Below are positions 24,337 through 32,686 of a DNA stretch of 64,000 bases, piece after piece; position 1 is the first letter of the stretch; every line of letters starts with the position of its first letter. Made by a program: the position numbers and the translations under genes. The notes beneath the pieces are model-generated. The model was not told where the DNA came from and did not search any database. It saw only the letters and a program-made list of their open reading frames with translations. This DNA is from Bacteroidota bacterium. Its GTDB lineage: Bacteria; Bacteroidota; Bacteroidia; Chitinophagales; Chitinophagaceae. Location of the stretch: contig JAEYWX010000017.1 of the NCBI GenBank assembly GCA_023428755.1, positions 186,001 to 250,000 of the forward strand, read 5' to 3'.

Positions 24337-25527
24337 ATGAGTAAGGACAACAACGCAGACAGCAACTCCCCTTTAGGGGTTGGGGGCAAACGAGTATTAT
24401 TTATTGACAGAGATGGCACTTTAATTAATGAAGCCCCTCCTACTTATCAACTGGACTCATTTGATAAACTCAGTTTCTATCCTGATGTGTTTTTTTATTT
24501 ACGCAAGATTGCAGCCGAACTTGATTATGAATTAGTGATGCCAACCAATCAGGATGGTATGGGCACCGACAGTTTTCCTGAAGATACCTTCTGGCCGGTA
24601 CACAATTTTGTGGTGAAGAGTTTAGCAAACGAAGGGATTGTATTTGCTGATGTATTGATCGATCGTACATTCCCACATGAAAACGCCCCTACACGAAAAC
24701 CGGGCATTGGCATGTTTGGCAAATACATCAACAACCCTGACTATGATTTAGAAAATTCATTTGTTATAGGTGACCGTATTACTGATGTACAGTTAGCAAA
24801 GAACCTCGGCTGCAAAGCCATCTGGATGAATATTGATGCCAATCTTGGTGCTGCTGAAATAAAAGACAAAGTGGATGAGCTTCGTAAGTCAACCATTGCA
24901 TTGGAAACACCGCACTGGAAAGAGATCTATGAATTTCTCAAAATAGGCTTGCGTACGGTAACGCATGAACGCAATACCAACGAAACAAAGATCAGGGTTG
25001 AACTGAATGTTGATGGCAGCGGCAAAGCAAACATCCACACCGGGCTTGGTTTTTTCGATCATATGCTGGATCAAATTGCACGACACGGTAAAATGGATCT
25101 CAACATTACCACCAATGGTGATCTGCATATTGATGAACATCATACCATTGAAGATACCGGCATTGCACTGGGTGAAGCTTTTGGTAAAGCGTTGGCTGAT
25201 AAACGTGGTATGGAGCGTTATGGTTTTGCCTTACCAATGGATGAAGCTGATGCAAAAGTGTTGATCGATTTTGGCGGCCGTAACTGGATCGTATGGAACG
25301 CAAGCTTCAAACGGGAAAAGATCGGTGAAATGCCAACGGAAATGTTTTTCCATTTCTTTAAATCGTTCAGCGATGCCGCAAAATGCAATCTGAACATCGA
25401 ATGCCATGGCGATAATGAACATCATAAAATTGAAGCCATCTTCAAGGCATTTGCAAAAGCCATTCGGATGGCGGTCAAACGTGATCCGTTGAGTAACTAC
25501 CTCCCATCGACCAAAGGTGTGTTATAA
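24337..25527 (+). CDS. hisB: bifunctional histidinol-phosphatase / imidazoleglycerol-phosphate dehydratase
   Basis: Carries out two non-consecutive steps of histidine synthesis. The N-terminal half is a HAD phosphatase (FIDRDGTLINE as motif I, PTNQDG, GDRITDVQLAKNLG as motif IV); the C-terminal half from about residue 205 is the dehydratase with its metal-binding pairs (DEHHTIED and DNEHHKIEAI). Before the HAD domain is an unusual 18-residue leader, SKDNNADSNSPLGVGGK. Part of it is encoded by a sequence resembling the dispersed CCCCTTTAGGGGTTGGGG repeat. No alternative ATG lies between this leader and the HAD motif. It is the last gene of the operon, followed by a terminator; hisH, hisA, hisF and hisI are not in the window. 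Confidence 0.95.
   Translation: MSKDNNADSNSPLGVGGKRVLFIDRDGTLINEAPPTYQLDSFDKLSFYPDVFFYLRKIAAELDYELVMPTNQDGMGTDSFPEDTFWPVHNFVVKSLANEGIVFADVLIDRTFPHENAPTRKPGIGMFGKYINNPDYDLENSFVIGDRITDVQLAKNLGCKAIWMNIDANLGAAEIKDKVDELRKSTIALETPHWKEIYEFLKIGLRTVTHERNTNETKIRVELNVDGSGKANIHTGLGFFDHMLDQIARHGKMDLNITTNGDLHIDEHHTIEDTGIALGEAFGKALADKRGMERYGFALPMDEADAKVLIDFGGRNWIVWNASFKREKIGEMPTEMFFHFFKSFSDAAKCNLNIECHGDNEHHKIEAIFKAFAKAIRMAVKRDPLSNYLPSTKGVL
24364..24386. repeat. REP-like GGGG/CCCC repeat inside hisB
   Basis: ACTCCCCTTTAGGGGTTGGG and the bases after it form a palindromic CCCC-TTTA-GGGG phrase of a type normally found between genes. Here it is in frame and encodes the NSPLGVGG part of the HisB N-terminal extension. 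A related element is at 43643-43672. Confidence 0.6.
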
Positions 25528-25587
25528 GTATTCAGCAACGAAGGAATAGAATTCCGATCCGTAATAACATATACAAATGATATCTCA

Positions 25588-25622
25588 AAGCAGAGGCTTC
25601 ACCAAAGCCCCTGCTTTTTTTT
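25588..25622 (+). terminator. terminator of the hisGDCB operon
   Basis: AAAGCAGaGGC and GCCcCTGCTTT arms with a short loop and a T run. It marks the end of the short his operon. Confidence 0.8.
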
Positions 25623-25632
25623 ATGCAAATGA

Positions 25633-26106
25633 TTATTTGCGGAAGGTAAAGCCAACCGGTACTTTCAATTCAGCGTAGTCATACATATTGATGAACAGGA
25701 AAATGGGAGTTTCTAAACCTTCATACGTTACTTCGTACCTGTCGAGCAATCCCACGCCATTAAAGCCATTGGGCGTTTTAAAAGCGCAGCAACTTCCTTT
25801 TCGCACATAGGTAATTGCTTCTCCATTCGGCCCAAGCAGAGCGTTTAAAAAACGACGTTCATTTAAAGGCCCGCTACTCTCCTGTACACCGCCAACCTTG
25901 ATCGGGTTATTCTGATCATACCCATACGTCTTGTCGGTTGTTGCAGTGTTCAGCGCAAATGTGTTGTGATCGAGCATGGGAAAATCGATCTTTTCGTTTT
26001 TCGTGTTACCGGTTGGGGAGGATGATTGTGCTGTTTTTTTTGCACCCGAACAGGCACTGATAAAAAACAGCAGAAAGAACAGGCAGCCAAAACTAAGGAT
26101 TCGCAT
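25633..26106 (-). CDS. lipoprotein of unknown function (conserved Bacteroidota family)
   Basis: 157 residues with a lipoprotein signal (CLFFLLFFISACSG). The conserved body reads TYGYDQNNPIKVGG, GPLNERRFLNALLGPNGE, KGSCCAFKTPNGFNGVGLLD and PVGFTF, a pattern recalled from many Bacteroidota proteins that databases often label 2-dehydro-3-deoxyphosphooctonate aldolase. It has no resemblance to KdsA (no TIM barrel, too short, exported), so that name should be treated as a mislabel. The neighbouring cysteines in GSCC are conspicuous. ATG 26106 gives the signal; the upstream extension does not. It is a single gene convergent with the his operon. Confidence 0.75.
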   Translation of the reverse strand: MRILSFGCLFFLLFFISACSGAKKTAQSSSPTGNTKNEKIDFPMLDHNTFALNTATTDKTYGYDQNNPIKVGGVQESSGPLNERRFLNALLGPNGEAITYVRKGSCCAFKTPNGFNGVGLLDRYEVTYEGLETPIFLFINMYDYAELKVPVGFTFRK

Positions 26107-26263
26107 AAGTTGTTGTTTTAAGTGAGATGCACGGTTGTATGAATTTACATAATCCCGCAACACAAATCAGCAAGCTGTATGATTGATAGTTTAACAGGTA
26201 CTGACAACTGTCATAACCGGAGTTGAAACTAAAAAATACTTTTATTCTATAAAACTAAGGTAT

Positions 26264-27085
26264 ATGAAAACGATTCTTGTGCCGGTCGATTTTTCGTCAA
26301 CATCTCTCAATGCAGCTTCGTATGCATTACAATATGCCAAACAGGTTGGAGGCAAGATCATGCTGATCCATGCATTCCAGGCGCCCTTGGTATATCCGCT
26401 TTACCAGGGCATTGAAATTACCCCCGAAGGAATGCGTGAAATCAATAAACGTGAATTGAAATTATTAGCTGATCAGTTGGCTGAACTGGAGCCACTCATT
26501 AAAGTTGAGCATATGCTTTTTGATGGCAAGCTGCTGGAAGTAATTCACGATTTAACCGATGCGATGCAGGTGGCATTTATCGTAATGGGAATTACAGGTG
26601 CCGGAAAACTGAAAGAAACCCTGATTGGAAGCAATACCTTGGCCGTTGCCAAAAAATGCAAAGTGCCGGTATTGATTGTGCCGGAAAATGCAGTATTTAA
26701 AAAGATCAATGATATTGGTCTCACTACCGATTTCAGAGATGTAGTAAACACCATTCCCGATGATTTGGTGAAAGAACTAATCAGCTCAACGGCTGCAAAA
26801 CTGCATGTGCTGAATGTTGATTTTAAAAACAGGCAATGGACACCCGATACGCCATTTCAAAGTGGATTGATCGAAACAATGTTCGTTCATTATCATCCGC
26901 AATATCATTTTATCGACAACGAGAATATGGTGAATGGTTTGAACGAGTATGCGGAAAAATTCAGCATTGAATTATTACTGGTGATACCGCAAAAACATAA
27001 CCTGGTAGAACGGATCTTTTCAGGAAGTCATACAAAGGAACTGGTGTTTCACAGTAAAGTACCGGTAATGGTGATGCATGAATGA
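26264..27085 (+). CDS. universal stress protein, tandem UspA domains
   Basis: 273-residue cytoplasmic protein with two UspA folds. The first (residues 1-145) is well preserved: KTILVPVDFSSTSLNAASYA at the start and IVMGITGAGKLKETLIGSNT near the end, the latter close to the G-x2-G-x9-G(S/T) ATP-binding pattern. The second (about 150-273) is degenerate but ends in the same way (SGSHTKELVFHSKVPVMVMHE). Its role is a general stress or nucleotide-sensing function that cannot be specified. It is monocistronic and ends 7 nt before the convergent DUF58 gene, with no terminator visible between them. Confidence 0.9.
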   Translation: MKTILVPVDFSSTSLNAASYALQYAKQVGGKIMLIHAFQAPLVYPLYQGIEITPEGMREINKRELKLLADQLAELEPLIKVEHMLFDGKLLEVIHDLTDAMQVAFIVMGITGAGKLKETLIGSNTLAVAKKCKVPVLIVPENAVFKKINDIGLTTDFRDVVNTIPDDLVKELISSTAAKLHVLNVDFKNRQWTPDTPFQSGLIETMFVHYHPQYHFIDNENMVNGLNEYAEKFSIELLLVIPQKHNLVERIFSGSHTKELVFHSKVPVMVMHE

Positions 27086-27092
27086 TGGGTCG

Positions 27093-28472
27093 TTAGATCG
27101 CCTGTCGTGTTTTGATCTCGATGTATTTATTGATTGTATTGACCGTTACGTTTTCCGGTGCGGTTAAAATACTAAGGATACCTGCATGCTGCAGTTCCTT
27201 TACGATCAGTTGCTTTTCGTGCATGTACTTACCTGCAATCGTTTTTACATAGAGCTCTTCAATGTCATCTGCCTGTTGAACAGCCACCTGTTTCAATTCT
27301 GTGTTTTCAAAAAACACCAGTAACAGCAGATGATATTTTGCAATACGCTTCAGATACTGCATTTGCCGCTGCATGCCTGCCAAGGATTCAAAGTTTGTGA
27401 AAAGGATCAGCAGACTGCGTTGTTTAATACTGGCACGTACACGTGTATAAAGCAATTCGAAATCAGATTCAAGGAAAGCAGTTTGCTGGTTGTATAACAG
27501 CTGTAATACTTTCTCCAATTGTACCGGCTTACGATCTGCAGCCAGTACCGATCCCATTTTATTGCTAAAGGTCATCAACCCAAACTTATCCTGCCGGTGC
27601 AATGCCACGTTACACATTACCAGGCTGGTGTTAATGGCATGGTCGAGTAAGGTAAGTTCATTGAACGGCATTTTCATTAGCCGGCCTTTGTCAATTATGC
27701 AATACACTTGCTGACTTTTTTCATCGGTGTATGAATTCACCATCAGCGATGTTTTCCGTGCCGTTGCTTTCCAGTTGATGTTGCGTACATCATCGCCCTG
27801 CACATATTCTTTTACCTGCTCAAACTCCATACTGTGGCCGATCTTACGCAAACGACGGTTGCCTGCTTCTTTTGTTTGTGCAGCCTCTGCCTGCAGTTGA
27901 TACTGGCGCATACGGATGAACGAAGGATATACCGGCACCATTCGTTCTTCTCCACCTGTAAATTTCCGTTCGATGAGTCCCAACAATGATTGTACAAACA
28001 CCTGCACAAATCCAAACTGATATTCGCCCCGTTCAACCGGACGAAGCTGATACGGCAGCACACGCATTTCGCCCGGCTTCAATTGCATCTTTATTGAAAA
28101 ATCACGCTTTTGAAATTGTAGTGGTAATTCATCGATCACTTCCACTTTTACAGCAAAGGGATACCTGTTTTGTACATGAATTGAAACTGTATTTTCATCG
28201 CCATTGCTTAAACGCTCCGGAAGCAAACGTTCGATCAGTGGTTTGCGGTTGATCGCAAAGAGAAAAAACAAATCGGCTGCCAATGCAATGCACAGCAACA
28301 GAAAACATACCTGTGCGGGCATTTCAAAAAATGGGAAAAAGAAAGCGATCAGGAACAGGCAAATGGTTACAGCCAACAGTTGAAAAAAACGGTTGCTGAT
28401 GTACAATGTCTTCAGTACAAACTGCGACAGTACATACATTGCCCCTCCTGTTAAAAGTAGCAGCCAGAACAT
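27093..28472 (-). CDS. DUF58 domain membrane protein of the MoxR operon
   Basis: 459 residues. Two or three N-terminal transmembrane helices (FWLLLLTGGAMYVLSQFVL, FLIAFFFPFF, LLLCIALAADLFFLF) are followed by a soluble region. The DUF58 signature EYVQGDDVRNINWKATARK is at about residue 220, then a von Willebrand A-like fold (VYCIIDKGRLM, SLLILFTNFESL). The family works with MoxR ATPases, perhaps in assembling or inserting metal or membrane complexes; the exact client is unknown. It starts 1 nt after the moxR stop, so the two are translationally close. Confidence 0.92.
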   Translation of the reverse strand: MFWLLLLTGGAMYVLSQFVLKTLYISNRFFQLLAVTICLFLIAFFFPFFEMPAQVCFLLLCIALAADLFFLFAINRKPLIERLLPERLSNGDENTVSIHVQNRYPFAVKVEVIDELPLQFQKRDFSIKMQLKPGEMRVLPYQLRPVERGEYQFGFVQVFVQSLLGLIERKFTGGEERMVPVYPSFIRMRQYQLQAEAAQTKEAGNRRLRKIGHSMEFEQVKEYVQGDDVRNINWKATARKTSLMVNSYTDEKSQQVYCIIDKGRLMKMPFNELTLLDHAINTSLVMCNVALHRQDKFGLMTFSNKMGSVLAADRKPVQLEKVLQLLYNQQTAFLESDFELLYTRVRASIKQRSLLILFTNFESLAGMQRQMQYLKRIAKYHLLLLVFFENTELKQVAVQQADDIEELYVKTIAGKYMHEKQLIVKELQHAGILSILTAPENVTVNTINKYIEIKTRQAI

Positions 28473-28473
28473 A

Positions 28474-29451
28474 TTACCTCGGAACCTCCAGTGATTTAAT
28501 GATACGATCGATCAATTCATCGGCAGTAACACCTTCCATTTCTTTTTCCGGTGTAAGGATGATGCGGTGCCGTAGTACATGCGGCGCCACTTCAATAATA
28601 TCTTCCGGTGTAATAAAGTCACGTCCACGCATAGCCGCAAATGCTTTGGATGCTTTTACAATCGCCAGTGATGCACGGGGCGATGCTCCCAGGAACAAGG
28701 ATGGATTGTTTCTTGTTTCGTTTACAATACGTGCAATAAATTCAAGCAACTTCTGTTCTACAACAATTTGCCGGATGGTTTCCCTGTATTGTGCAATGTC
28801 AGCGGCGGATAATACTTTGCCAATTTCATTTAACAGGTGACGGTTATCGGCCTGGTGCTGATTGGTAAGAATGATCACTTCTTCTTCTAATGTTGGGTAT
28901 CCCACTTCAATCTTAAACAGGAAACGATCGAGTTGTGCTTCCGGCAGACGGTAAGTTCCTTCCTGGTCAACCGGGTTTTGCGTAGCCAGCACCATAAACG
29001 GAGCAGTCATTTGATAAGTAGTGCCATCCACCGTTACCTGCCGCTCTTCCATTACTTCAAATAAGGCCGATTGTGTTTTTGCCGGGGCACGGTTGATCTC
29101 ATCGATCAATACAATATTGCTGAACAAGGGCCCTGCTTTAAATTGAAAGCTCGCTTCTTTTGGATTAAACACTGAAGTGCCTAACACATCGCTCGGCATC
29201 AGATCGGGTGTAAACTGAATGCGTGAAAAATCTGCATCAATTAATTTTGCCATCAGTTTTGCCGATAATGTTTTGGCAACACCGGGTACACCTTCAATCA
29301 AAATATGTCCATCGGCTAAAATGCCGGCGATCATCAGTTCCACCATCTGCTCCTGCCCTACAATTACTTTTCCCACGGCTTCACGAATGCCGGCAATCGC
29401 ATTGTTGAGCTGTGAAAGATCTGTGCGTTGTTCAAAAAATTGATTTTCCAT
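28474..29451 (-). CDS. MoxR family AAA+ ATPase
   Basis: 325-residue AAA+ ATPase thought to act as a chaperone for protein complex maturation. Walker A is GVPGVAKTL near residue 55, Walker B is VLIDEINRAP, and the sensor-1 stretch is LATQNPVDQEGTY; the C-terminal lid includes GASPRASLAIVKASKA. It has the usual MoxR length. It is followed by the DUF58 gene and preceded, across a 82-nt repeat-containing gap, by DUF4350, DUF4129 and SpoIIM genes, an arrangement well known in Bacteroidota. The whole set should form one membrane-linked unit. Confidence 0.95.
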   Translation of the reverse strand: MENQFFEQRTDLSQLNNAIAGIREAVGKVIVGQEQMVELMIAGILADGHILIEGVPGVAKTLSAKLMAKLIDADFSRIQFTPDLMPSDVLGTSVFNPKEASFQFKAGPLFSNIVLIDEINRAPAKTQSALFEVMEERQVTVDGTTYQMTAPFMVLATQNPVDQEGTYRLPEAQLDRFLFKIEVGYPTLEEEVIILTNQHQADNRHLLNEIGKVLSAADIAQYRETIRQIVVEQKLLEFIARIVNETRNNPSLFLGASPRASLAIVKASKAFAAMRGRDFITPEDIIEVAPHVLRHRIILTPEKEMEGVTADELIDRIIKSLEVPR

Positions 29452-29495
29452 GAATCATCTCTTTATTTAAAATTTAATTTTCCTGCATTTTTAAG

Positions 29496-29578
29496 GTACG
29501 AGATACGAAGAACGAAGTACGCAAACGTACCTCTTACCTCATACTTCGTATTTTTTTTTCATCACGTATTTCGTACTT
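29496..29578. repeat. TACGAAGTACGAG-type repeat
   Basis: Short units of the form TACGAGATACGAAG, AACGAAGTACG, CATACTTCGTA and CGTATTTCGTACTT occur in both orientations; the centre GTACG-CAAA-CGTAC forms a hairpin. It spans the end of the DUF4350 gene and the gap before moxR, so the last codons of that gene are made of the repeat. Confidence 0.6.
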
Positions 29579-30793
29579 ATTATTAATGAATTGTTGTATC
29601 CGGTTATTATACTCCAGTAATTCTGCATCACTCACAGTGTGCGATTCCTGTAATTGCTGGATAAATTGAAAAAACTGTTTTACTTCTGTTTCATGTACAC
29701 CACTTTTGCGGGAAAGCGATGAAAAGAATTCCGGTGTAAGATGGGCTGTATTCAGGTAATAATGTGTGCGTATATATTCCAGAAAATACGTGGTCATTTT
29801 ATGTGCAATATTCGGATTGTCTTTTTTCTGCAGATACAAACGGCCAATGGTTTCTACAAACGACTTACTGGCATTGCTGTTCACGGGTTTAATTGGTACC
29901 GGTCGCTGTCTTCGTTTGCTGGCAAATGCAATGTAGAGGATCATTAATGCCATACCGAGTAACAACGCCCACTTCAGCATCGGGTATTTCAGGAAAACAG
30001 CAAACGAAGAAAAATTTTCATTTGGATGTTTCCCGATCCGGTAATAATCGTCCCAATAAACAGCACGGCGATCGGTATTCATAAAACTGAATACATCTTC
30101 CAGGTATTCTTTATTATTCCTTTGCAGTAAAAAATAATTGCTGAATGTTTCGGGATTGAGATGAAAGAAGAAACGCCCCTTTCCATGAATGATTGAGATA
30201 TAGTTGGGTGCTGCTTCTTCATTTACACCCAATGTTGTTGCGCCAATACTGTCGGGCCGGATAAAATAGGCTTCCAACGGAAAATAAAAATAACCATACT
30301 TTTTTGATGCAACTGAATCCTGGTTACGTACCGATACTGTTGTAAACCGCATGGGGCCGCTTGTATCGGCATTCAGTTGAAAAATACTGGTTGCACTAAA
30401 ATACCTTGCTTTAATGCCGAGTGTATCCATCAACAGTTCATCAATGTACTCGGCTGAAATAAAAATCTGGTTCCCGTTCTCCACATATTGCAGCATTGCT
30501 TCCCTGTCTCTGTCACTTAAATACAGATTGTTGCTGATAACAACATACAACCCTTTACTGCCGCCCAGATTGTACATCCAGTTTTCATAAAACGGTTTGG
30601 TCAGAATGTCCATCCCCGGTTCACGAAACTTATTTTGCAGCATAGTAAATGCCGTGTAAGTGCCAAATGGTTTTTTACTTCGCTTGGAATAATTGTGAGC
30701 CATATTTGGCAGCTTCACTTCATCCTTATCACTGCAGGCATACAAAAAGCTGAGCAAACACAGAAATAAACTATATCGTACAATCGAACTCAC
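29534..30793 (-). CDS. DUF4350 domain lipoprotein/membrane protein
   Basis: 419 residues. N-terminal lipoprotein-like signal (YSLFLCLLSFLYACSDKD), a large exported domain to about residue 270 with the DUF4350 pattern (KKPFGTYTAFTML, LYVVISNNLYLSDRDREAML, IFISAEYID), one transmembrane helix (MLKWALLLGMALMILYIAF) and a cytoplasmic tail. The domain resembles a GldG/ABC-type lobe that senses or binds proteins. The last 13 residues (YEIRDEKKIRSMR) are encoded by the repeat at 29496-29578, so the C-terminus has probably been replaced or extended. It overlaps the DUF4129 gene by 4 nt, indicating coupled translation. Confidence 0.85.
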   Translation of the reverse strand: MSSIVRYSLFLCLLSFLYACSDKDEVKLPNMAHNYSKRSKKPFGTYTAFTMLQNKFREPGMDILTKPFYENWMYNLGGSKGLYVVISNNLYLSDRDREAMLQYVENGNQIFISAEYIDELLMDTLGIKARYFSATSIFQLNADTSGPMRFTTVSVRNQDSVASKKYGYFYFPLEAYFIRPDSIGATTLGVNEEAAPNYISIIHGKGRFFFHLNPETFSNYFLLQRNNKEYLEDVFSFMNTDRRAVYWDDYYRIGKHPNENFSSFAVFLKYPMLKWALLLGMALMILYIAFASKRRQRPVPIKPVNSNASKSFVETIGRLYLQKKDNPNIAHKMTTYFLEYIRTHYYLNTAHLTPEFFSSLSRKSGVHETEVKQFFQFIQQLQESHTVSDAELLEYNNRIQQFINNKYEIRDEKKIRSMR

Positions 30794-31587
30794 AGTTGTT
30801 TGATGCTTTGTTGAAATTGTTCAAGTTCTTGCTTTACCAGTTCAAATACATCTGCTGCTATTGTAAAATCGCCGTACCATGCATATTCATAATGCAATGT
30901 AATGCGGGCAAACGATTGTTTCAATTGCGGCTTTGCCAATTCACGAACGTATTGATAATTGGTTTTATCGGGCGATAATTGCAGCCATCCTTTCTCTGCC
31001 AGCCGTGATAACGATTGCAGGTATAGAAACCGAATTGCCAACCTGTAATTTCCGTTACGGATGGCTTCATTTAACTGCTGCTCAAGATATCCTTGATCTG
31101 TAAGTGACTCTTCCTCCACTTCCAGGTTTTTATTGCGGGTGGGTGATGCAAACAAACCACGATCGGAAAGAAAGACTTTGTAAAGAACAAAGAGTAAAGC
31201 ACCGATCAATAATATCCAAAGCACGGCCCTGATAATTGGGAAAATGTTGACGGGATTTTTGGGTTTGGCTTCTTTCTTTTTTTTCAATAACAATTCCTGC
31301 CGTTTCCGCAGTAAGCTGTCCAGTTCGCTTGCATACTCGAAATCCTTTTCATTACGGATGCGTTGAATGCTATCCATGGGATAGTTCCAAAGGCTTTGCA
31401 ATAGTGCTGTATCGGCAGTTTCTTCTTCCTCCTCCTCATCTTCATAATATTCTTCGTCAACAGCAACTGTATCAATGGCCGGTGGAATTTCAATGATCGT
31501 TGTATCTGTTTCCTGCGCACAGAGTATTGTTGCTGTGACTACAACACACAGCATCATCAACCATACATGTTTCAGGTATTTGCTCAT
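30790..31587 (-). CDS. DUF4129 domain membrane protein
   Basis: 265 residues. A signal peptide-like start (LMMLCVVVTATILCAQE) is followed by a very acidic run (YYEDEEEEEE near residue 47), a transmembrane helix at about 120-140 (AVLWILLIGALLFVLYKVFL) and a C-terminal helical domain of the DUF4129 type (LEQQLNEAIRNGNYRLAIRF, LSRLAEKGWLQLSPDKTN). Such proteins accompany MoxR and DUF58 proteins and sometimes transglutaminases. It overlaps its neighbours by 4 nt at both ends (ATGA type), so SpoIIM, DUF4129 and DUF4350 are translated as a coupled set. Confidence 0.88.
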   Translation of the reverse strand: MSKYLKHVWLMMLCVVVTATILCAQETDTTIIEIPPAIDTVAVDEEYYEDEEEEEETADTALLQSLWNYPMDSIQRIRNEKDFEYASELDSLLRKRQELLLKKKKEAKPKNPVNIFPIIRAVLWILLIGALLFVLYKVFLSDRGLFASPTRNKNLEVEEESLTDQGYLEQQLNEAIRNGNYRLAIRFLYLQSLSRLAEKGWLQLSPDKTNYQYVRELAKPQLKQSFARITLHYEYAWYGDFTIAADVFELVKQELEQFQQSIKQL

Positions 31588-32591
31588 GCTGCAATTTTAG
31601 CCGCCAGTTCCGGATTGTTTTTGATTCGTCGTTCCAGGCGAATGGGATAGATCACAAAATACCATACAATGAACAGAAAAGAAGCCGCTAAAATGCTTAT
31701 ACTTACTGCAACCGGTAATGATGTGTTGGTGGTTTTATCAAATGCGTTGGAACTTAAATACGTGATATAACTTTCCAGGAACGCAGCCAGGATAGTGATG
31801 GGCACAAGGCTTACACAAATTTTCATGGCATCTTTTACACCACGTTTAAATGAATGCCAACGTGCATAAGTGCCCGGAAACAAAATACTCCGTGCCAATA
31901 CAAAACCGGCGCAGGCTTCAATGATCATTCCTGAAATTTCCAATGTGCCATGGATCCAGATCACCAATACACTTTGCCAGCCCAATCCTTTTGCAAAAAA
32001 CATGTATTGAAAACTCCCCAGCATAATGCAGTTCTGAAAAAACACCAGCATGGTTCCAATGCCGAAAAAGATACCGCCTGCTACCATTAAGAAACCAACC
32101 TTGATATTGTTGAAAGCAATGCGTACCAACATCGAAAAGCGGCTGTCATCACGGTACACACCAAACGGATCTCCTTTTTCAATGTTTTCTTCTGTCATTG
32201 CAACATAATTCTCTCCCAACACACCACGTACAAACTCATCATCTTTCATGGAGGAGAAGACTGCCATTGAACAAAAGAGAATGAAAATAATGAACGTGTA
32301 CAACAGCATACGGTGATACTTACGAAACATCAATGGCAATTCGTATTGCCAAAATGTATACAACCGGGAAAAGCGTTGCTTTTTATTTTGGTAGATAGTT
32401 TGATAAATACTTACGGCGAGGCTGTTGATCCAGCGGGTTACTTTACTATGCGGATAAAAGGTTTTGGCATAACTCAAATCGTCCAGTAACGTAATGAAAC
32501 GGTCGGCCATTTGATCCGGATCTTCTGTTTGCAGGTATTGGTACTCGTTCCATTTCTGCGCATTCTTTTTAATAAACAGTGCTTCTCTCAT
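31584..32591 (-). CDS. stage II sporulation protein M (SpoIIM) family membrane protein
   Basis: 335 residues with an N-terminal cytoplasmic helical region and about five to six transmembrane helices (LLYTFIIFILFCSMAVF, VGFLMVAGGIFFGIGTMLVF, ISILAASFLFIVWYFVIYP). The conserved IWIHGTLEISGMIIEACAGF segment identifies the SpoIIM/DUF95 family. In non-sporulating Bacteroidota this protein is part of the MoxR cluster and has nothing to do with sporulation; the name is historical. It is the first gene of the minus-strand operon and diverges from the RDD gene with a 95-nt shared promoter region. Confidence 0.9.
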   Translation of the reverse strand: MREALFIKKNAQKWNEYQYLQTEDPDQMADRFITLLDDLSYAKTFYPHSKVTRWINSLAVSIYQTIYQNKKQRFSRLYTFWQYELPLMFRKYHRMLLYTFIIFILFCSMAVFSSMKDDEFVRGVLGENYVAMTEENIEKGDPFGVYRDDSRFSMLVRIAFNNIKVGFLMVAGGIFFGIGTMLVFFQNCIMLGSFQYMFFAKGLGWQSVLVIWIHGTLEISGMIIEACAGFVLARSILFPGTYARWHSFKRGVKDAMKICVSLVPITILAAFLESYITYLSSNAFDKTTNTSLPVAVSISILAASFLFIVWYFVIYPIRLERRIKNNPELAAKIAA

Positions 32592-32686
32592 AGTGAGTCA
32601 GGAAAAAATGAAAATACCAAGTAATTTTTAAATACAGCCAACTGTGGAAGAAATTATTCCTTTATTTTACAAATTGAAATAATCGT

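Noticed and set aside
31584..32591. Sporulation role suggested by the SpoIIM name
   Set aside because: The gene is in a MoxR cluster of a Gram-negative Bacteroidota; the name is historical.
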